Below, piece by piece: positions 29,684 through 33,523 of a stretch of DNA of 33,523 nt; the stretch's first letter is position 1, and every line of letters begins with the position of its first letter. Below the pieces are notes generated by a model, which saw only the letters and a program-made list of their open reading frames with translations, ran no database searches and was not told where the DNA came from. Position numbers and translations under genes: made by a program. The stretch is from Peptoniphilus faecalis (GTDB taxonomy: Bacteria > Bacillota > Clostridia > Tissierellales > Peptoniphilaceae), in NCBI RefSeq assembly GCF_012976305.1, contig NZ_JABDSR010000015.1, positions 1 to 33,523 on the forward strand. Reading direction: 5' to 3'.

Positions 29684-32575
29684 TTGAAAAATTATAAATT
29701 AATTGAAGAAAAATATATAGACGAAGTTGCATCAAATTGCAAAGTCTATTCTCATATAAAAACGGGAGCAAAAGTACTTACTCTTGAAAATAATGACGAT
29801 AACAAAGCCTTTGGAATTGGGTTTAGGACTCCACCTGAAAGGGGAAATGGAGTATGTCATATAGTTGAACATTGCGTACTTTCTGGATCAAGAAAATTTA
29901 AAACTAAAGAACCCTTTATGGATTTAATCAAGTCATCGCTACAAACTTTTTTAAATGCCATGACTTTTCCAGACAAAACAATTTATCCTGTATCAAGTAG
30001 AAACAAAAAAGATTTTTATAATTTAATGGATGTCTATTTAGATGCAGTTTTTTATCCAAGCATATACGAGGAAGAAAAAATATTTCTTCAAGAAGGTTGG
30101 CATTACGATTTAAAAAACAAGGATGATGAACTAAAATATAATGGAGTTGTATACAACGAGATGAAGGGAGTTTATTCTTCTTCAGAAAATATTGTATCTG
30201 ACGCCATGGTTTTTGCTCTTCACGAAAACTCAAGCTATGGTGTAGATTCAGGCGGAGACCCAAAACTTATCCCTACACTGAGCTATGAAGAATTTAAAAA
30301 CTATCATAAAAAATATTATCACCCATCAAATTCTTACATTTATCTCTACGGAAATCAAGATATGGAAGAAGCTCTCAATTTTATTGATAAAAATTATTTA
30401 GCTGATTTTGATAAAGAAGAGATCAATTCAAAAATTATTTTAAATGATGAATTGAAAAAAACTAAGGATGTAGAAATAACATTTTCTGCGTCTAAGGAGG
30501 AAATGAAGGAGAAAATTGATTATCTTTCAAAGGGTTGGACTATTGGCTATGCAGATTCAAAATTAGATGTATTTATGCGTGATTTTTTAGCGGAACTTTT
30601 AATAGATGCTCAAGCTGCACCAATTAAAAAGGCGATTTTTGAAGCAGGACTTGCTGAAGATGTCTACTCTGAAACTTCATCTTCCTTTCCTCTTGATTTA
30701 TCAATAGTCTTGAAAAATACAGATGCAGATAGAAAAGATGAATTTTTAAAAATTTTAAAAAATACGTTAGAAAATTTAGTGGAAAAGGGAATCGATAGAG
30801 ATCTTTTGGAAGCAACCTTAAATAAATTTGAATTTATTTTTAGAGAAGGTGGTGGCACGCAAAAGGCTATAATATACTATATTAGAGCTCTTAATTCTTG
30901 GTTATACGATCAATCTCCACTTGATGCTCTATATTATAATGATGTATTAAATGAAGTAAAAGAAAAATTAAGTGATAATTTTGTAGAAAATTATATAAAA
31001 GAAAAATTATTAGACAATGTTTATTCTGTAAATTTAGTTGCAAGACCTGAATTAAATAAAAATGACAGAGAGGAAAAAGAATTAAGGGAAGATCTTCAAA
31101 CAATAAAGGAAAAAATGTCTAATGAAGAAATAGAAGAAATTATAAAAAAGAGCATTGAACTTGAAAAATATCAAAGCGAAGAGGACTCACTTGAAGCTAA
31201 AAAAACTATTCCATCTCTTGAACTTTCTGATATTGATGAGAAAGTTACAGATTATAAGCCTGAAGAAGATAAAATTGGAGATGTAATTTATCTAAAATCA
31301 AATCAAGAGACAAATGGGATAGTTTACACTACAATTTCACATGATATTTCCTTTATAAAAAGAGAAGAAATTGAAACAATGTCTATTCTTCTTTCAATAA
31401 TTGGACTTATCGATACTAAAAATTATTCTTACGAAGAATTAAACAATGAAATTTACAAGGCAACTGGCGGCATAAGCTTTAATCCAACAGTTTATGTTGA
31501 TTCAAAAGACAAGGAAAAATATTATCTTAGAATGAATGTTAAGATGAAATCCACAGCAGAAAATGTAAAAAGAGGACTAGAAATTGTAGATGAAATTATT
31601 TATAATTCCGTGCTTAATTCAAAAAAGAGAATTAAAGAACTTTTAAATATTTTGAAATCAAGAATTGAATCAACGATGTTGCAAAATGGACATCAATTTA
31701 TAATTTCAATTTTAAAATCCTATTACTCAAAAGTAGCAGAGATTCAATCTCATATTGGTGGATTAGATTATTATAATTTCATGAGAGATTTAGCGGAAAA
31801 TTTTGAAGATAGATGGGAAAAATTTGAAAAAGATTCAGAAGAAGTTTATAAAAAATTATTTGCAAGAGATAATTTAATAATTTCAACTGTAGGGAATATT
31901 TCTGACTTAAATAAAATTAAAGATGATTTAAAAGTATATATAGACAAATTAAAAGTGGAAAATATAAAAATTAGCGACTATGACTTTAAATGTGAAAATA
32001 AAAATGAGGGACTTTACACAACTTCAAATGTTATTTACGCATCAAAGGGTTACGACCTTGAAAAGCTTGGATTAAAATATTCAGGTGATCTTACAGTTCT
32101 TGCAAATATTTTAAATTCATCCTATCTTCACAACGAAATTAGGGCAAAGGGTGGAGCCTATGGTGCAGGGATTACCATTGGCAGAAATTGTGAAATGGCA
32201 ACTTATTCTTACAGAGATCCAAACTTAAGTAATACAGTGAAGGTTTACAATGAAATTGGAAATTTTATTGAAAACTTAAAAATGTCCGATGAAGATTTAA
32301 AAGATTTTATAATTGGTTCAATGAACGCCTTCGACCCACTTCTTTCACCAGAACAAATTGGAGATATAAATTTATCAAGGTTTATAACTAGACTTACAAT
32401 AGAAGATTTGGAAAAATCTAAAAGGGAAGCTTTGGAAACAAATATTGAAAAATTAAATTCCTATGGAAAAGTATTTGATGACGCTATGAAAAAAAATTAT
32501 ATAGCAGTTTTTGGCAGTGAAAGTATAATTAGAGATAGTGCAGATCTATTTAAGGAAATTAAGTCCATTAAATAG
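29684..32575 (+). CDS. M16C-family zinc metallopeptidase (PreP/Cym1-like)
   Basis: A 963-residue peptidase of the insulinase superfamily, close in length and pattern to the presequence-protease group that degrades short unstructured peptides in a closed chamber. The inverted zinc motif H59-x2-E62-H63 is in CHIVEHCVLSGSRKF, and the third ligand is E159 in YNEMKGVYSS. The C-terminal half has the RAKGGAYGAGITIG segment (about 830-844) with the conserved Arg/Tyr pair that completes the active site. No signal peptide is seen, so it is probably cytoplasmic. The start is TTG: AGGAGGG is seven bases upstream and no other start fits. It is co-transcribed with the phosphatase-family gene 11 bases downstream. 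Confidence 0.93.
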   Translation: MKNYKLIEEKYIDEVASNCKVYSHIKTGAKVLTLENNDDNKAFGIGFRTPPERGNGVCHIVEHCVLSGSRKFKTKEPFMDLIKSSLQTFLNAMTFPDKTIYPVSSRNKKDFYNLMDVYLDAVFYPSIYEEEKIFLQEGWHYDLKNKDDELKYNGVVYNEMKGVYSSSENIVSDAMVFALHENSSYGVDSGGDPKLIPTLSYEEFKNYHKKYYHPSNSYIYLYGNQDMEEALNFIDKNYLADFDKEEINSKIILNDELKKTKDVEITFSASKEEMKEKIDYLSKGWTIGYADSKLDVFMRDFLAELLIDAQAAPIKKAIFEAGLAEDVYSETSSSFPLDLSIVLKNTDADRKDEFLKILKNTLENLVEKGIDRDLLEATLNKFEFIFREGGGTQKAIIYYIRALNSWLYDQSPLDALYYNDVLNEVKEKLSDNFVENYIKEKLLDNVYSVNLVARPELNKNDREEKELREDLQTIKEKMSNEEIEEIIKKSIELEKYQSEEDSLEAKKTIPSLELSDIDEKVTDYKPEEDKIGDVIYLKSNQETNGIVYTTISHDISFIKREEIETMSILLSIIGLIDTKNYSYEELNNEIYKATGGISFNPTVYVDSKDKEKYYLRMNVKMKSTAENVKRGLEIVDEIIYNSVLNSKKRIKELLNILKSRIESTMLQNGHQFIISILKSYYSKVAEIQSHIGGLDYYNFMRDLAENFEDRWEKFEKDSEEVYKKLFARDNLIISTVGNISDLNKIKDDLKVYIDKLKVENIKISDYDFKCENKNEGLYTTSNVIYASKGYDLEKLGLKYSGDLTVLANILNSSYLHNEIRAKGGAYGAGITIGRNCEMATYSYRDPNLSNTVKVYNEIGNFIENLKMSDEDLKDFIIGSMNAFDPLLSPEQIGDINLSRFITRLTIEDLEKSKREALETNIEKLNSYGKVFDDAMKKNYIAVFGSESIIRDSADLFKEIKSIK

Positions 32576-32586
32576 TTGGAGGTTTT

Positions 32587-33366
32587 ATGATAAATTATCA
32601 TGAAATATTAATAAAAATTGAAAAGTTAATGAAGGATGCTTCAAAAAATTTCTTTGAACTTGACCCCAAGAATAATTTTAAGATGAAGGGTAGAAATGAT
32701 TATGTGACTGAAGTTGATTTTAAAGTACAAGAATTTTTGGAGAAAAATCTTTTAAAATTAATAAAAAATTCAAACCTCTTGGCAGAGGAAAGGGACAAAT
32801 CAAAATCTGAAATAAAAGAATATACTTGGGTTTTAGACCCTGTTGATGGAACAACTAATTTAGTTCACGGTTTTGATCATTCTGTAATAAGTCTTGCACT
32901 TTTAGAAAATTCACAAATTGTACTTGGAGCAATTTACGATCCCTTTAGAGATGAGTTTTTTTCTGCAATAAAGGGTGAAGGTGCGAAATTAAATGGAAGT
33001 AAAATAAAAACTTCTGATTGTAAAAATTTTTCTGAAGCGTTAATTGGATCTGGAACTGGCGGAGGAAGAGTTGACCGTGCCGATGAAACTTTTGAGATGA
33101 TAAGATTTATTTACAACAATACAAAGGGCATTAGACATATAGGAGCTGCTGCACTTGAAATGTGTTATGCATCCTGTGGAAGGTATGATGCCTTTATAGA
33201 TGACGGATTAAATCTTTGGGATTACGCCGCAGGAACTTTAATAGTAAGAGAAGCCGGTGGCTTAGTTATAAATATGCACGGCGAAGAAGTCGGTTGTGAA
33301 AGATTTGGCGGCATAATTTGCGGAAATAAAAATATTGTAGAGGAATTAAGAAGATTTGTGTATTGA
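32587..33366 (+). CDS. suhB: Inositol monophosphatase-family protein
   Basis: A 259-residue Mg2+-dependent sugar or inositol phosphatase. Metal and catalytic motifs are complete: E67-E68 in LLAEERDKS, D84-P-V-D87-GTTN, and W211-D212 in GLNLWDYAAGTLIVREAGG near the C-terminus. The family includes SuhB (inositol-1-phosphatase), CysQ and FBPase-like members; the exact substrate is not clear here. The start ATG has TTGGAGG upstream. It is the second gene of the M16 peptidase unit and is followed by a strong terminator. The suhB name is by family, not by tested function. Confidence 0.88.
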   Translation: MINYHEILIKIEKLMKDASKNFFELDPKNNFKMKGRNDYVTEVDFKVQEFLEKNLLKLIKNSNLLAEERDKSKSEIKEYTWVLDPVDGTTNLVHGFDHSVISLALLENSQIVLGAIYDPFRDEFFSAIKGEGAKLNGSKIKTSDCKNFSEALIGSGTGGGRVDRADETFEMIRFIYNNTKGIRHIGAAALEMCYASCGRYDAFIDDGLNLWDYAAGTLIVREAGGLVINMHGEEVGCERFGGIICGNKNIVEELRRFVY

Positions 33367-33436
33367 TTAAAATACACTATAAAGCTTTTATTTATTAGGT
33401 TCTTTGTCAAATAGTGTTGGTGAATAAAAATTAATG

Positions 33437-33478
33437 ATATATGGTTTATGTCTTATGGCTTAAACCATATATTTTTTT
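33437..33478 (+). terminator. Terminator of the M16 peptidase/phosphatase operon
   Basis: A perfect 12-bp stem ATATATGGTTTA (33437-33448) with TAAACCATATAT (33461-33472), loop of 12 bases, followed by T7. Confidence 0.85.
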
Positions 33479-33523
33479 ATGGTAAAAACATAAAAAAATT
33501 CTTAATCTAAAATTATCAAAAGA

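Overview
The window looks like a piece of chromosome from a low-GC Gram-positive anaerobe. The DNA is very AT-rich, most genes have strong AGGAGG-type ribosome binding sites, GTG and TTG starts occur, and promoters are Bacillus-type, many with an extended -10. A clostridial 2x[4Fe-4S] ferredoxin, a giant 2-hydroxyacyl-CoA dehydratase activase-type protein, and a TelA/XpaC pair point to the Clostridia/Tissierellia, perhaps the Peptoniphilus-Anaerococcus-Parvimonas group. That placement is inference; there is no rRNA here. I see no insertion sequence, phage gene, CRISPR array or integrase, so this is mainly core genome.

Layout. 1-930: start signals of a leftward gene lying off the left edge, then a leftward nitroreductase-fold gene with its terminator. 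1040-4220: a UvrD-like helicase translationally overlapped with an MgtE magnesium channel. 4235-5427: leftward sfsA and a GNAT acetyltransferase. 5505-6029: a nicotinamidase-like hydrolase. 6185-6443: a leftward tRNA operon, Ser(GCT), CAT (probably Ile2) and Phe(GAA), with a textbook promoter and terminator. 6672-8723: a Zn/Cd/Pb-type P1B ATPase. 8994-13724: ferredoxin followed by a 1425-residue tandem activase fused to dehydratase-like domains. 13984-15433: a leftward pair of exported proteins (lipoprotein and copper-amine-oxidase-N stalk-domain protein).

15533-21305 is a tightly packed operon: cca, glmM, degV, xpaC-like, telA-like. 21408-21980 is xpt, leftward. 22076-24861 holds two overlapping lipoprotein genes, the second of the DUF3160 type, from a promoter that may give a leaderless mRNA. 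24955-27994 is the t6A tRNA-modification operon: nitroreductase, tsaE, tsaB, rimI, tsaD. 28060-29577, leftward, encodes a protein with no obvious annotation; I read it as a highly diverged relative of oleate hydratase (MCRA family) that has lost the catalytic loop. 29684-33366 is an M16C (PreP/Cym1-like) peptidase followed by an inositol-monophosphatase-family gene, closed by a strong terminator.

How they work together. The functional themes are translation quality (tRNAs, CCA addition, t6A synthesis), envelope precursor supply (GlmM), metal homeostasis (MgtE, P1B ATPase), nucleobase/NAD salvage (Xpt, nicotinamidase) and anaerobic low-potential electron transfer (ferredoxin plus activase). 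The least explained parts are the MCRA-like protein, the orphan activase fusion, the DUF3160 lipoprotein pair and several intergenic signals. All function calls come from reading motifs by eye; no database search was run.
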